Assembly (NCBI GenBank): GCA_038240335.1
Contig: JBBSDV010000044.1
Coordinates: forward strand, 1-18,224
Direction of reading: 5' to 3'
Length of the DNA stretch: 18,224 nt
From: JBBSDV01 sp038240335
GTDB lineage: Bacteria; Chloroflexota; Dehalococcoidia; DSTF01; JACRBR01
This document shows, piece after piece, positions 5,494-13,882 of this stretch (positions within the stretch are counted from its first letter, which is position 1; each line of letters opens with the position of its first letter). The notes below the pieces were generated by a model, which had not been told where the DNA came from, ran no database searches, and was given only the letters and a program-made list of their open reading frames with translations. Made by a program: the position numbers and the translations under genes.

Positions 5494-7287
5494 CTACACG
5501 CCCGCCGCGCTCGGCGGCACGGGCTGGTAGCGCACGATCGGCTCGAAGAAATCGAGCGCGGTGCGGTCGCCGGATGCGATGCCGCGCAGCGGGCGCTCGG
5601 CGAGATGCATCTCGATGAAGTGCCGGGCGACGAGTGCCTTCCGTGCCGAGCCCTTGTTTGCCAGCTCCCACACCGCTTCTTCGACGAGCAGGGCTGCCTG
5701 CGCGACATCGACGAGGAAGTTCGAGAGCCGCCGCGCCTGCAGCAGCCGCACGTCCTGCGGCGCGTTATCCAGCCATGCGATCGCGCTCTTCACGTCGTCG
5801 ACCGAGGAGCCAACCGCGGATGCGCTGTTCCGCAGCGACGGATGCTCCGCGCCTCCGAGGGCGCGTTCGATGCGGACGAAGAGCGCGTCTTCGGCGTGCT
5901 CTTTCGTCATCGCACGCAAGACGTCGAGGCAGATGATGTTCTCGGTGCCTTCCCAGATCGTGTGGCACTGCGCGTCGCGGAGTTGCCGCGCCACCGGCCA
6001 GTTCTCGATGTAGCCGTTGCCGCCGTGCATCTCGACCGCCTGCGACGCCAGCTCGATGCCGCGGCGCGTGCAGCGTAGCTTCGCCAGCGGCACCAGCAAC
6101 CGGTACAGCCGCTGCGACTCGGGGTCATGACGCGAACCTGCCTCCGCCGCCTCGAAGGCGATCGCGCAGCCGGCCTCGACTTCTGTCGCCATGTCGACGA
6201 GCGTCTCGCGGACGAGCGGGTATGCCGCGATCGGCTGCCCGAACGCGATCCGGTGGTGCGCATAGATCGCGGCTTCGAGGAAGCTGCGGCGCATGATCCC
6301 GAGGCCCATTAGCGCGACGCCGAACCGCGATCCCTGAACCATCTCCATCATCCGATTAACGCCGCGGCCGTCGCGCGCGGTCGCCTCATCGCCGCTGCGC
6401 ACCGCGCCCATGAGGTAGGCCTCGGCGTCGACGAAATCGACCTCGCCGGTCGGCACGGCCTTCGTGCCCAGCTTGTCCTTCAGGCGGCGGATGTGGACGC
6501 CGTTCCGGCTGCCGTCGCTGCGGAACTTCGGCACGAGAAACTGCGCGAGTCCGGCTAGCCCATCGTGCGCGCCCTCGGGCCGCGCGAGCGTAAGAATCGC
6601 CTCGGCATCCAGGTTCGAGCAGAACCACTTCGCGCCATCGACGCGCCAGCCGTCGTCCGTCTTGCGCGCGCTGCACTCGCTGCTGGCGAGGTCGCTCCCG
6701 CCCTTGATCTCGGTCATGAACATGCCGCCTGCCCAGGCTTCACCGAAGTCGGTCGTTGTGAGATGCGGCAGGAAGCGCTCGCGGATCTCCGGCGATGCAT
6801 GACGATTGATGATGCCCGCGGCGCTGCTCGTCATTCCGATGCCGCACGCCATGCCGGTTTCGGCCTGATTGAGGAAGTAGAGGAAGCCGGTGTTCAGCGC
6901 CGGCGGCACGTGGCCGCCGTGATTGCGCCGCACCTCGTCGCTCCAGCGAAGGCCGAGGAAGCCGTTCTCCCAGAGGTCTCGCTTCGTCTCGATGGCGCCG
7001 GCATGATGGACGATCTCGTTGACTTCGTTGCCCCACGCGTCGTACTTCTCGAGACGCGGCGGGTTCTTGTCTGTCACCTCCGCGCGCGCCGCCACGCGCT
7101 CGCCGATGACGCCGCCCATGTTACGGAGCTGCTGTTCGATGTAGGCGCGGTGCTCGGGGGCGGCCAGCCGCTCGACAAGCTGCTGGAGATTCGGGTCGAC
7201 GTCGTACCAGTTGAGCCCGATCGCGCTCTCGATAGCGGTGTAATCGATGCCGCCGCTCGTCTGGGTATGGCGTTCTGTAGTGGTCAT
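5494..7287 (-). CDS. AidB-like acyl-CoA dehydrogenase family flavoprotein
   Basis: This 597-residue protein is longer than the roughly 380-400 residues of short-chain acyl-CoA dehydrogenases and closer to the AidB/long type. The N-terminal extension is helical (about 14-125). The core has MTEIKGGSDLASSE (191-204), close to the AidB-type MTExxGGSD motif at the flavin, then a beta domain. The C-terminal helical domain contains RIAFGQPIAAYPLVRETL (about 346-363), AVEMHGGNGYIENWPVARQL (417-436) and IWEGTENI (444-451). Glu446 aligns with the general base (YEGT) of medium-chain acyl-CoA dehydrogenase. About 110 further residues follow. The family uses FAD to desaturate acyl-CoAs, though AidB proteins have poorly defined substrates. 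ATG 7287 has AAGGGG 5 nt upstream. The amidohydrolase gene follows after 6 nt, so they are probably co-expressed. Confidence 0.93.
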   Translation of the reverse strand: MTTTERHTQTSGGIDYTAIESAIGLNWYDVDPNLQQLVERLAAPEHRAYIEQQLRNMGGVIGERVAARAEVTDKNPPRLEKYDAWGNEVNEIVHHAGAIETKRDLWENGFLGLRWSDEVRRNHGGHVPPALNTGFLYFLNQAETGMACGIGMTSSAAGIINRHASPEIRERFLPHLTTTDFGEAWAGGMFMTEIKGGSDLASSECSARKTDDGWRVDGAKWFCSNLDAEAILTLARPEGAHDGLAGLAQFLVPKFRSDGSRNGVHIRRLKDKLGTKAVPTGEVDFVDAEAYLMGAVRSGDEATARDGRGVNRMMEMVQGSRFGVALMGLGIMRRSFLEAAIYAHHRIAFGQPIAAYPLVRETLVDMATEVEAGCAIAFEAAEAGSRHDPESQRLYRLLVPLAKLRCTRRGIELASQAVEMHGGNGYIENWPVARQLRDAQCHTIWEGTENIICLDVLRAMTKEHAEDALFVRIERALGGAEHPSLRNSASAVGSSVDDVKSAIAWLDNAPQDVRLLQARRLSNFLVDVAQAALLVEEAVWELANKGSARKALVARHFIEMHLAERPLRGIASGDRTALDFFEPIVRYQPVPPSAAGV

Positions 7288-7314
7288 GCCGCCCCTTGAT
7301 CCCGCTCACCCTGA

Positions 7315-7335
7315 TATCGTTTCGCGAAAATGATA
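7315..7335. promoter_or_regulatory. Palindrome upstream of the acyl-CoA dehydrogenase gene, candidate operator
   Basis: TTTCGCGAAA (7320-7329) is a perfect 10-bp palindrome, 33 nt from the ATG on the minus strand. It is flanked by TATC (7315-7318) and GATA (7332-7335), which are offset by one base from perfect symmetry. Its place in the 114-nt spacer suits a repressor site for the dehydrogenase-amidohydrolase unit. No regulator is identified. Confidence 0.35.
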
Positions 7336-7401
7336 CGCGAAGGCCCGCGCCGGAGGCTGGGAAAGTGACGATGATCGGAACGACGAAGCGGGAGCCGCTT
7401 G

Positions 7402-8133
7402 CTAGCGTCGGGCGCCCGAATATGACGGAACGAGCGGCGGCCGCGCCGGCTGATACTCCTGCTGCGTGCGGACGAGGCCGGAGCTGATCGCGAACGCGGC
7501 GGCTTGCTGCCGGTTGCGGAGGTGCAGCTTCTCCAGGATGTTGCGGAGGTGCACCTTCACGGTGTTCTCGGTGATCGTCAATTGATGCGCAATGTCCCGG
7601 TTTGTCGCGCCCTGCACGAGCAGTTTGAGGACTTCGCACTCGCGCTCGGTGACCTTCGCGCGGTCGGCCTCCGTCGCCTTCATCTCCTCGTCACGTCCGC
7701 GCGTCAATGCCGCGAACTCCTGCAGCAGGCGGCCGGCGAAGGACGGCGGAATGACGGATTCACCCTGCGCCACCCGCAGTACGGATTCGACGAGCGTGCT
7801 GACGCTGACGTCCTTCGTGATGTATCCATGGGCGCCAGCTTTGATGGAGCGCAAGACGTCGGCGTCGGCATGCGAGTTGCTGAGCATCGCCACGCGCGTC
7901 GCCGGGAGCGCGCTCAAGATGGAACGGGCCGCCGTCACCCCGTCCATTTCCGGCAGATTCACTTCCATCAGAACCAGGTCCGGCGTGATGCGGCGCGCCT
8001 TATCGCACGCCTCGACGCCGTTGCTCGCCTGGCCGACGACCCGCAATTCCGTCTGCTTCGAGAAGATGACCTTCAGCCCGTCTCGATAAATCTTTTCGCT
8101 ATCAGCAACCAATACTCGAATCGGCGAATTCAT
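7402..8133 (-). CDS. NarL/LuxR-family response regulator with a non-canonical receiver (Asp to Glu)
   Basis: This 243-residue protein starts at ATG 8133, which has GGAG 5 nt upstream; a longer frame to 8196 has no good start. The receiver domain is about 4-122 and the LuxR-type helix-turn-helix about 161-212 (VTERECEVLKLLVQG, TNRDIAHQLTITENTVKVHL). The phospho-acceptor position reads LVLMEVNLPEMDG, so Glu57 replaces the usual Asp. The acidic pair reads ADSE (Asp11-Ser12) instead of ADDH. The switch residue is Ser85 and Lys107 (ITKD) is kept. Normal family members are phosphorylated at Asp by a histidine kinase and then bind DNA as dimers. Glu at this site often mimics phosphorylation, so this protein may be constitutively active or controlled otherwise. 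No histidine kinase gene is adjacent. Confidence 0.92.
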   Translation of the reverse strand: MNSPIRVLVADSEKIYRDGLKVIFSKQTELRVVGQASNGVEACDKARRITPDLVLMEVNLPEMDGVTAARSILSALPATRVAMLSNSHADADVLRSIKAGAHGYITKDVSVSTLVESVLRVAQGESVIPPSFAGRLLQEFAALTRGRDEEMKATEADRAKVTERECEVLKLLVQGATNRDIAHQLTITENTVKVHLRNILEKLHLRNRQQAAAFAISSGLVRTQQEYQPARPPLVPSYSGARR

Positions 8134-8706
8134 GCGCGCTCCAACTATCCACTTCAAGTCATCCCTGCCGGTGAAACGCTCCCGTGATGTCCACAAAGAC
8201 GCAAGTGGCGAGGAGCTGAGAGCAGCCCACGTCGTCGGTGCGCATGTCCTTGCGCTGAGGGGAACGCAGCCATCGCTCGAATAATCGAACTATGCCCCAC
8301 CGAACGTAACGCTGGCGGAACGAAGCGGCGAAAGACATTTCAAAACGATTGCAGCGCCGATCGGAGGCATTGACGTTCTTGCACCGAGGGCGTATCGCGG
8401 TCACCTCGTTAAAAGCCTTGGCGGCTCGAAATCCGCTATGAGATGGCCACGGCGCAGTGATACAGGTTCCATCGCGTTCTCAAGATGCAATGGTGCTCGT
8501 CGGATAGGACGTCCTGAACCCGGCTAAAAACGCCGGACCGCGTCAAAGAACGTTCCCGTAGACGACTTTGCTATATCGCGGGCCGTTACATGTAGCGGCT
8601 GTTTACCGTCGATCGGCGAACATGAGACATCCCGTTCGCACCGGCGCACGGTAGATACAAGATGTGGCTGAGAGAGCCCAACAACCGGTTTCGCGGGGGG
8701 CAGCGG
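8134..8706. other. 573-nt intergenic region between divergent response-regulator and PBP genes
   Basis: No convincing coding frame is present; the short frames have poor composition and no ribosome sites. It must hold the promoters of both divergent genes, but I found no consensus -35/-10 pair worth calling. A clear small hairpin, CCGGC/GCCGG around TAAAAAC, lies at 8520-8536, and the region has more A/T runs than neighbouring genes. An untranslated leader or small RNA is possible but not shown. I compared it by eye with the c-di-GMP (GEMM) riboswitch and found no match. Confidence 0.5.
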
Positions 8707-11136
8707 ATGACCAAGGCACACATATATCGCCGTCATCGACTGCGCGGCCAGAAAGCGCAGCGCGGTGGCCACCGGACGGCCCTCGCGCTGGTCGTCGTGC
8801 CGCTGCTGATCGTCATGGCGGCGTCGTGCGTTGGCGTGTTCGCTACCGCGTCCACCTACTACTCCGGCATCGACACGAGCCTGCAGTCGCCGGAAGCGGC
8901 GATCGCAGGGCGCGGCGGGGGTGCGCGCATCTTCGACCGAAACGGAGTGCTGCTATACGAGTTCCTCGACGAGCAGTACGGCCGGCAGGAGCGCGTGACG
9001 CTCGCGCAGATATCGCCGCTGATCCAGAACGCGACGATCGCCGCCGAGGACGCCAGTTTCTACGACAACCCGGGCATCAATGTGAAGGGTCTCGCCCGCG
9101 CCGGCGTCGAGAACCTCAAGCCGGGAGACACGTTCCTTGAGGGCAGCGGCGGCAGCTCGATCACGCAGCAGCTCGTGAAGCAGATCTACTTCACGCCGCA
9201 GGAACGTCAGGAGCGATCCTTCACGCGAAAGATCCGCGAGGCATCGTTGGCGATCCAGCTGACAAAGGACTACGACAAGAAGCAGATCCTCGAGTGGTAC
9301 CTGAACGAGATTCCGTACGGCGGCGTCCTGACAGGCATCGAGGCCGCGTCCGAGGGCTACTTCGGCATCACCGCGCGCGACGTCACGCTCGCCCAGGCGG
9401 CGTTCCTCGCCGGCCTGCCGCAATCACCCTCGATGTTCGATCCGTTTCAGCACTTCGAGGCGGCGATCGCGCGCCAGCACGACGTGCTTGATCTGCTCGC
9501 GAAGCACGGATACATCACGCAGACGAACGCCGACTGGGCGAAGTTCGAGGTGATCGAGCTGCACCCGCAGCCGCAGCCGTTCCTCGCGCCGCACTTCGTG
9601 AACTATGTCGGCGACTACATCAAGGCGACGCTCGGCGAGGATGCGTTGCTACATGGCGGCCTCGATGTCTGGACGACGCTCGACCTCAACCTCAACACGA
9701 AGGCGAACGAGATTCTCGAGCAGAACCTGCAGACGTACGAAGATTCGACGAACGGCCACAACGGCTCGGTGGTGATCCTGCAGCCGGCGACGGGACAGAT
9801 CTTGGCGATGGTCGGCAGCCGCGACTATTTTCGCGAAGACATTGACGGTACGGTGAACAACGCGCTCGCCCTCAATTCGCCCGGCTCGACACTCAAGCCC
9901 TTTACGTATGCCACTGCCTTCATGCAGGGTTGGAGCCCCGACTGGCCGATCGTCGACACGCCGATCACGTACACGGAATCCGACGGCAAGACGTTCACGC
10001 CGCGGAACCCCGATGGTGGCTTTCGTGGCACGATCCCGCTGAAGGTAGCGCTCGGCAACTCCTTCAACATCCCCGCGTTCAAGACGATCCTCTGGGTCGG
10101 TGTCGACAACATGGTGCGCACGGCGAAGGCCATGGGCATCACGACGCTCGATCGGCAGTTGGGGCCGGCGGTGACGCTCGGCGGCGTCGACGTCAAGCTG
10201 CTCGACATGGTCTACGGCTACAGCACCTTCGCGAACAACGGCGTAATGGCCGGCGTCCCGACGACGCAGTCCCTGCCCGAGGGCAATCGCAAGCTCGATC
10301 CCGTGCCTGTGCTGCAGGTGCGCAACCGCGCCGGCAAGATCCTGATGGACAACACGACGCCGAAGCTCGACTACGTGATGAATCCCCAGTACGCGTACAT
10401 GATCACCGACGTCCTATCCACCGACGCGAACCGCCAGATCACGTACGGCGTCGGCGGCAGCCTCAACATCCCCGGCTGGCGCGTCGCCACGAAGACGGGC
10501 ACGAGCGAGCCGTACGAGGGCAACAAGCTGATCGGCGATACCTGGACGTTCGGCTACACGCCGGACATCGCGGTCGGCGTCTGGGTGGGCAACAGCGACA
10601 ACGCGCCGATGGTCAACATCTTCAGCACAACGATCGCCGGCGCCACCTGGCACGACGTCATCATCGCCGCGCTCGACGGCAAGCCGCCGCGCGACTTCGT
10701 CAAGCCGGACGGTATTGTCGAAGCGACGGTGTGCGTGCCGAGCGGCATCATCGCCGGCCCCGCGAGCAACTGCCCGACCGTCAAGGGGTTGTTCGCGCAG
10801 GACGCACTCGACAAGCAGACCGATCGCTGGTGGGGCGGCCAGCTCGTCGGCGCCCTGACGACCGGCGCGGCCAATGGCCGCATCCCGGAGGAGATCACGG
10901 ACTGGAAGCGCAAGCTCGCCGAAGAATACCTGCGGACATATCGCGGCAACTTCGTGGGCGCTCCCGCGCCGGTACAGCGCGCCGCGCCCGCGCCACAAGC
11001 GCCGCCGATCCAGCAAGACGCACCGCCAGCTGCCGAGCCGCGCGCGCCGGTGCCGACGCTCGTTCCCGCGCCGACGCTGCCGCCGCGCGCCGCGCCGACC
11101 GTCGTGCTGGAGAAGCCAAAACCGAAGCCGCGATAG
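8707..11136 (+). CDS. Class A penicillin-binding protein (bifunctional glycosyltransferase/transpeptidase, PBP1 type)
   Basis: ATG 8707 follows a GGGGGG run and gives 809 residues; an upstream in-frame ATG at 8662 has no ribosome site. A basic cytoplasmic stretch (1-23) precedes one membrane helix (about 25-48), so the enzyme is anchored with its catalytic domains outside. The GT51 domain carries ATIAAEDASFYDNPGIN (109-125, catalytic Glu114), GSSITQQLVKQIYF (149-162), KKQILEWYLNEIPYG (191-205) and GIEAASEGYFG (210-220). The transpeptidase domain has the SxxK Ser394-Thr-Leu-Lys397, SxN Ser452-Phe-Asn454 and Lys596-Thr-Gly598. It polymerises lipid II and cross-links peptides. The last 60 or so residues are Pro/Ala-rich and end KPKPKPR. 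A full catalytic set implies a peptidoglycan-making cell. It appears monocistronic. Confidence 0.96.
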   Translation: MTKAHIYRRHRLRGQKAQRGGHRTALALVVVPLLIVMAASCVGVFATASTYYSGIDTSLQSPEAAIAGRGGGARIFDRNGVLLYEFLDEQYGRQERVTLAQISPLIQNATIAAEDASFYDNPGINVKGLARAGVENLKPGDTFLEGSGGSSITQQLVKQIYFTPQERQERSFTRKIREASLAIQLTKDYDKKQILEWYLNEIPYGGVLTGIEAASEGYFGITARDVTLAQAAFLAGLPQSPSMFDPFQHFEAAIARQHDVLDLLAKHGYITQTNADWAKFEVIELHPQPQPFLAPHFVNYVGDYIKATLGEDALLHGGLDVWTTLDLNLNTKANEILEQNLQTYEDSTNGHNGSVVILQPATGQILAMVGSRDYFREDIDGTVNNALALNSPGSTLKPFTYATAFMQGWSPDWPIVDTPITYTESDGKTFTPRNPDGGFRGTIPLKVALGNSFNIPAFKTILWVGVDNMVRTAKAMGITTLDRQLGPAVTLGGVDVKLLDMVYGYSTFANNGVMAGVPTTQSLPEGNRKLDPVPVLQVRNRAGKILMDNTTPKLDYVMNPQYAYMITDVLSTDANRQITYGVGGSLNIPGWRVATKTGTSEPYEGNKLIGDTWTFGYTPDIAVGVWVGNSDNAPMVNIFSTTIAGATWHDVIIAALDGKPPRDFVKPDGIVEATVCVPSGIIAGPASNCPTVKGLFAQDALDKQTDRWWGGQLVGALTTGAANGRIPEEITDWKRKLAEEYLRTYRGNFVGAPAPVQRAAPAPQAPPIQQDAPPAAEPRAPVPTLVPAPTLPPRAAPTVVLEKPKPKPR

Positions 11137-11160
11137 GTTCAGTCGCGGCGGGCGCAGCAG

Positions 11161-11187
11161 TCGAGCCGGGAGATTCTCCCGGCTCGA
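11161..11187. terminator. Perfect 12-bp hairpin between convergent PBP and EF-G genes (bidirectional terminator)
   Basis: TCGAGCCGGGAG (11161-11172) and CTCCCGGCTCGA (11176-11187) are perfect complements around an ATT loop. The hairpin starts 24 nt after the PBP stop and lies 21 nt after the EF-G stop on the other strand. No U-tract follows on either side, so termination would be of the hairpin-only kind. Its position makes a shared terminator likely. Confidence 0.75.
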
Positions 11188-11208
11188 TGGCTCGCGATGT
11201 CTTTGCGC

Positions 11209-13281
11209 CTAGGCGTGTACCGCTTCTCGCGCTTTTTGGGCCTCGGCGACAATCTTCTGCGCGAGGTGCTGCGGTACTTCGTCGTAATGATCGAAGTGCA
11301 TCTCGAAGCTGCCGCGACCCTGCGTGATCGAGCGCAAGTCCGTCGCGTATCGCAGTACTTCCGCCATCGGCGCTTCCGCATCGATGACCGTCAGGCCGCC
11401 ATCTTCGGGCGACATGCCATGCACCTTCGCCCGCTTGCCGTTGAGGTCGCTCATCACGTCGCCGGTGTTGCCCTCCGGCGCCCGGATGGTCATCGACATC
11501 ACCGGCTCGAGCAGCACGGGATGCGCCTTCAGCGCGCCCTGCTTGAGTGCCTGCGAGCCAGCGAGCTTGAACGCCATCTCGGATGAATCGACCGGATGCT
11601 CCTTGCCGTCGTACAGGGTCACCTTCAAGTCGACCATCGGGAAATGCGCCAGCGCACCTTCGTTCAGCGCCTCTTGGACGCCCTTCTCAACCGCGGGGAT
11701 AAAGTTGCGCGGCACAGCGCCGCCGACGACCTTGTCGACGAACTCGAAGCCGCGCCCCTTGTTCGGCTCGACGGTGACGGCGACGCGCGCGTACTGACCA
11801 TGTCCGCCGGTCTGCTTCTTGTGGATGTACTCCGAGTCGACCTTCATCGTCACAGTCTCTCGGTACGGCACCTTCGGCGCGTGCAGGTCGACCTCGACGC
11901 CAAACTTGCGCTTCATCTTCTCGGCGGCCACCTCGACGTGCGTATCGCCCATCCCCGACAGGATCATCTCGCCCGTCGTCTCATCGCGGTGCACCACGAG
12001 CGTGGGATCCTCTTCGACGATCCGGTGCAGCGACGGCCCGAGCTTGTCGACGTCGCCCTTGCCCTTCGGCGACACGGCGACGTTGAACGGCGGCTTCGCG
12101 AACTCGATCGGCGGCAGGGTAGCGACGTGCTCCTTCGTACAGAGCGTGTCGCCCGTCACGGTATGGGCGAGCTTCGCGACGGCGCCGATATCACCCGCCG
12201 CGAGCGCCGGCGCGTGATCCTGCGTCTTGCCCTTCAGCAGGATCAGTTGGCCGACGCGCTCGTCGACATTGTGGTTAGCGTTCCAGACATGCGTATCGCC
12301 GCGCAGCGTGCCGGACAGCACGCGCAGGTACGTCAGCCGCCCGACGAACGGATCCGCCGCCGTCTTGAAGACGAGCGCCTCGAGGGGAGCGCTCGGGTCG
12401 GCACGAAGCTGCTCGTCACCGGCGCCGTTTTTCGCGATGCGCGGCTGCACCTCCGCGGGCGACGGGCAGTCGACAACGAGCGCATCGAGGAACTTCGAGA
12501 TGCCGATATTCTTCGCCGCCGATCCGGCGAATACGGGATAGACGATGCCCGACGCGATGCCCTTGCGCAGGGCAAACGTTAATTCCTCTTCGGTCAGCGT
12601 CTCGCCGTCGAGGTATTTCGCGAGCAGATCGTCGTCCGCCTCCGCGACTGCCTCGACAAGCTGATCGCGAGCGGCCGCGACCGCGTCGGCCATATCGGCC
12701 GGGATCTCGGCCGGCGTGCCTTTGTCGCCCATGCATGCTTTGCCCTCGATCAGGTTGATGACGCCGGCAAAGCCGTCCTGCGAGCCGATCGGCAGTTCGA
12801 CCGTCGCCACCTTCTTGCCGTAGCGCTCTTGGAGCTGCTGGATCGTCCGGTCGAAGTCGGCGTTCTCACGATCCATGCGGTTGACGAAGATCAGCCGCGG
12901 CAACCGCGCGCGGTCGGCGTGCCTCCATGCCATCTCCGTGCCGACCTGTAGACCGGCCGCCGCGTCGACGACGATCACGCCGATGTCAGCGGCCTGGATG
13001 CCGCTCTGCACTTCGCCGACGAAGTCCGCGTAACCCGGTGTGTCGATGATGTTGATCTTTGTGTTCGACCACTCGCAGGGGACCAGTGCGAGACTGAGGC
13101 TGATTTTGCGCTTGACTTCGTCGGGGTCGAAGTCCGACGTCGTCGTTCCGTCTTCGATGCGTCCGAGACGAGAAGCACCGCCGGATGAGAAGATCGCTGC
13201 CTCGGCCAGCGACGTCTTGCCGGTGCCGCCGTGGCCGAGGAGAACTACATTCCGAAGCTGTTCAGTCCTATACTCTTTCAT
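11209..13281 (-). CDS. Elongation factor G-like GTPase, EF-G2 type
   Basis: This 690-residue protein has all five EF-G domains. The GTPase motifs are variant: P-loop GHGGTGKT (16-23) where canonical EF-G has AHIDAGKT, G3 DTPGYADF (80-87) with Tyr84 where EF-Tu and EF-G have His, NRMD (134-137) for G4, and no standard SALK at G5. These signs place it in the EF-G2/FusA2 group. Domain IV retains the loop sequence VGGAVPRNFIPAVEKGV. Some EF-G2 proteins (a mycobacterial one, from memory) bind GTP but show little ribosome-stimulated GTPase and cannot replace EF-G, so a role in ordinary translocation is uncertain. The gene stands alone, not in the usual rpsL-rpsG-fusA-tuf cluster, as expected for a second EF-G. 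ATG 13281 gives the full conserved N-terminus. Confidence 0.93.
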   Translation of the reverse strand: MKEYRTEQLRNVVLLGHGGTGKTSLAEAAIFSSGGASRLGRIEDGTTTSDFDPDEVKRKISLSLALVPCEWSNTKINIIDTPGYADFVGEVQSGIQAADIGVIVVDAAAGLQVGTEMAWRHADRARLPRLIFVNRMDRENADFDRTIQQLQERYGKKVATVELPIGSQDGFAGVINLIEGKACMGDKGTPAEIPADMADAVAAARDQLVEAVAEADDDLLAKYLDGETLTEEELTFALRKGIASGIVYPVFAGSAAKNIGISKFLDALVVDCPSPAEVQPRIAKNGAGDEQLRADPSAPLEALVFKTAADPFVGRLTYLRVLSGTLRGDTHVWNANHNVDERVGQLILLKGKTQDHAPALAAGDIGAVAKLAHTVTGDTLCTKEHVATLPPIEFAKPPFNVAVSPKGKGDVDKLGPSLHRIVEEDPTLVVHRDETTGEMILSGMGDTHVEVAAEKMKRKFGVEVDLHAPKVPYRETVTMKVDSEYIHKKQTGGHGQYARVAVTVEPNKGRGFEFVDKVVGGAVPRNFIPAVEKGVQEALNEGALAHFPMVDLKVTLYDGKEHPVDSSEMAFKLAGSQALKQGALKAHPVLLEPVMSMTIRAPEGNTGDVMSDLNGKRAKVHGMSPEDGGLTVIDAEAPMAEVLRYATDLRSITQGRGSFEMHFDHYDEVPQHLAQKIVAEAQKAREAVHA

Positions 13282-13410
13282 ACCCAGTTCGCGCTCCCTG
13301 ACTACAAATCGAGGGTCCCGCCCGGATCGCCATGACTACGTCTGTGGGACAGAAGCATACTCGATCCGAAACCGCCAACGGTAGTGCGGGCGCTGTGAAT
13401 CCTCGCGTTG

Positions 13411-13827
13411 CTACGCCAGCGGGTCGAGCAGCACCGTCGCTTCGCCCTTGAGAACGACGTCGCCGTTTTGATTCGTGCAGTCCGTGCGCACCGTCACGAT
13501 TCGCTTCTCGGCGTCGATCGCGGTCACCTCCGCCTCTGCGGTAATCGTGTCGCCGATCATCACGGGTAGCCGGAAGCGCATCTGCTGGCTCAGGTAGACG
13601 ACGACGTTGTTCGGAGCGAGCTTCGTGCCGAGCACCGCCGAGATGAGGCCTGCCGAGAGCATGCCGTGGGCGATGCGCTTCTTGAAGCGCGTCTTCGCGG
13701 CGAAGGCATCGTCGAGGTGCAGTGGCTGCGTATCGCCCGTGACCTTGGCAAACGCGACGACGTCGGCGTCCGTCACGGTCTTGGTCATCGAAGCACTATC
13801 GCCGATGCTGAGCGAATTCTCGGTCAT
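13411..13827 (-). CDS. MaoC-like hydratase, (R)-specific enoyl-CoA hydratase (PhaJ-like)
   Basis: From ATG 13827 this is a 138-residue single hot-dog-fold protein, the usual length of PhaJ. An upstream GTG at 13845 would add six residues, but the GGGAG there looks like the ribosome site of ATG 13827 (11-nt spacing). The hydratase motif is VVAFAKVTGDTQPLHLDD (about 23-40), where Asp32 and His37 form the catalytic dyad spaced as in PhaJ (Asp-x4-His). The common GDxNPxH has Gln for Asn here. The next helix is KKRIAHGMLSAGLIS. Such enzymes hydrate trans-2-enoyl-CoA to (R)-3-hydroxyacyl-CoA, feeding polyhydroxyalkanoate or fatty-acid routes. The exact substrate is not determined by sequence. The gene is divergent from the TetR gene at 13941 and probably regulated by it. 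Confidence 0.88.
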   Translation of the reverse strand: MTENSLSIGDSASMTKTVTDADVVAFAKVTGDTQPLHLDDAFAAKTRFKKRIAHGMLSAGLISAVLGTKLAPNNVVVYLSQQMRFRLPVMIGDTITAEAEVTAIDAEKRIVTVRTDCTNQNGDVVLKGEATVLLDPLA

Positions 13828-13860
13828 GTTGTAGTTTTCTCCCACTGCAATGCTAACTGT

Positions 13861-13879
13861 ATATCTATCTGAGCGATAT
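13861..13879. promoter_or_regulatory. Inverted repeat in the hydratase/TetR divergent spacer, candidate operator
   Basis: ATATC (13861-13865) and GATAT (13875-13879) form 5-bp arms across 9 nt, in the 113-nt spacer, 34 nt upstream of the hydratase ATG. Its span of 19 bp fits a TetR-type operator. The arms are short and A/T-rich, so chance is possible. Confidence 0.35.
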
Positions 13880-13882
13880 GAA

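Noticed and set aside
8161..8240. Possible c-di-GMP (GEMM) riboswitch, suggested by an ACAAAGACGCAAGTGG stretch
   Set aside because: The conserved core and paired helices of GEMM-I could not be laid out on this sequence.
8662..8706. Upstream start for the PBP gene at ATG 8662
   Set aside because: It lacks a ribosome site, whereas ATG 8707 follows a G-rich one and gives a normal basic N-terminus before the membrane helix.
9930..11327. A 465-codon plus-strand frame overlapping the PBP gene
   Set aside because: It is a frame-shifted shadow of the transpeptidase domain, extremely rich in Arg, His and Gln, and it runs past the terminator hairpin.
13282..13410. Promoter for the EF-G gene
   Set aside because: A TATGCT-like -10 can be found on the minus strand, but no -35 lies at suitable spacing.
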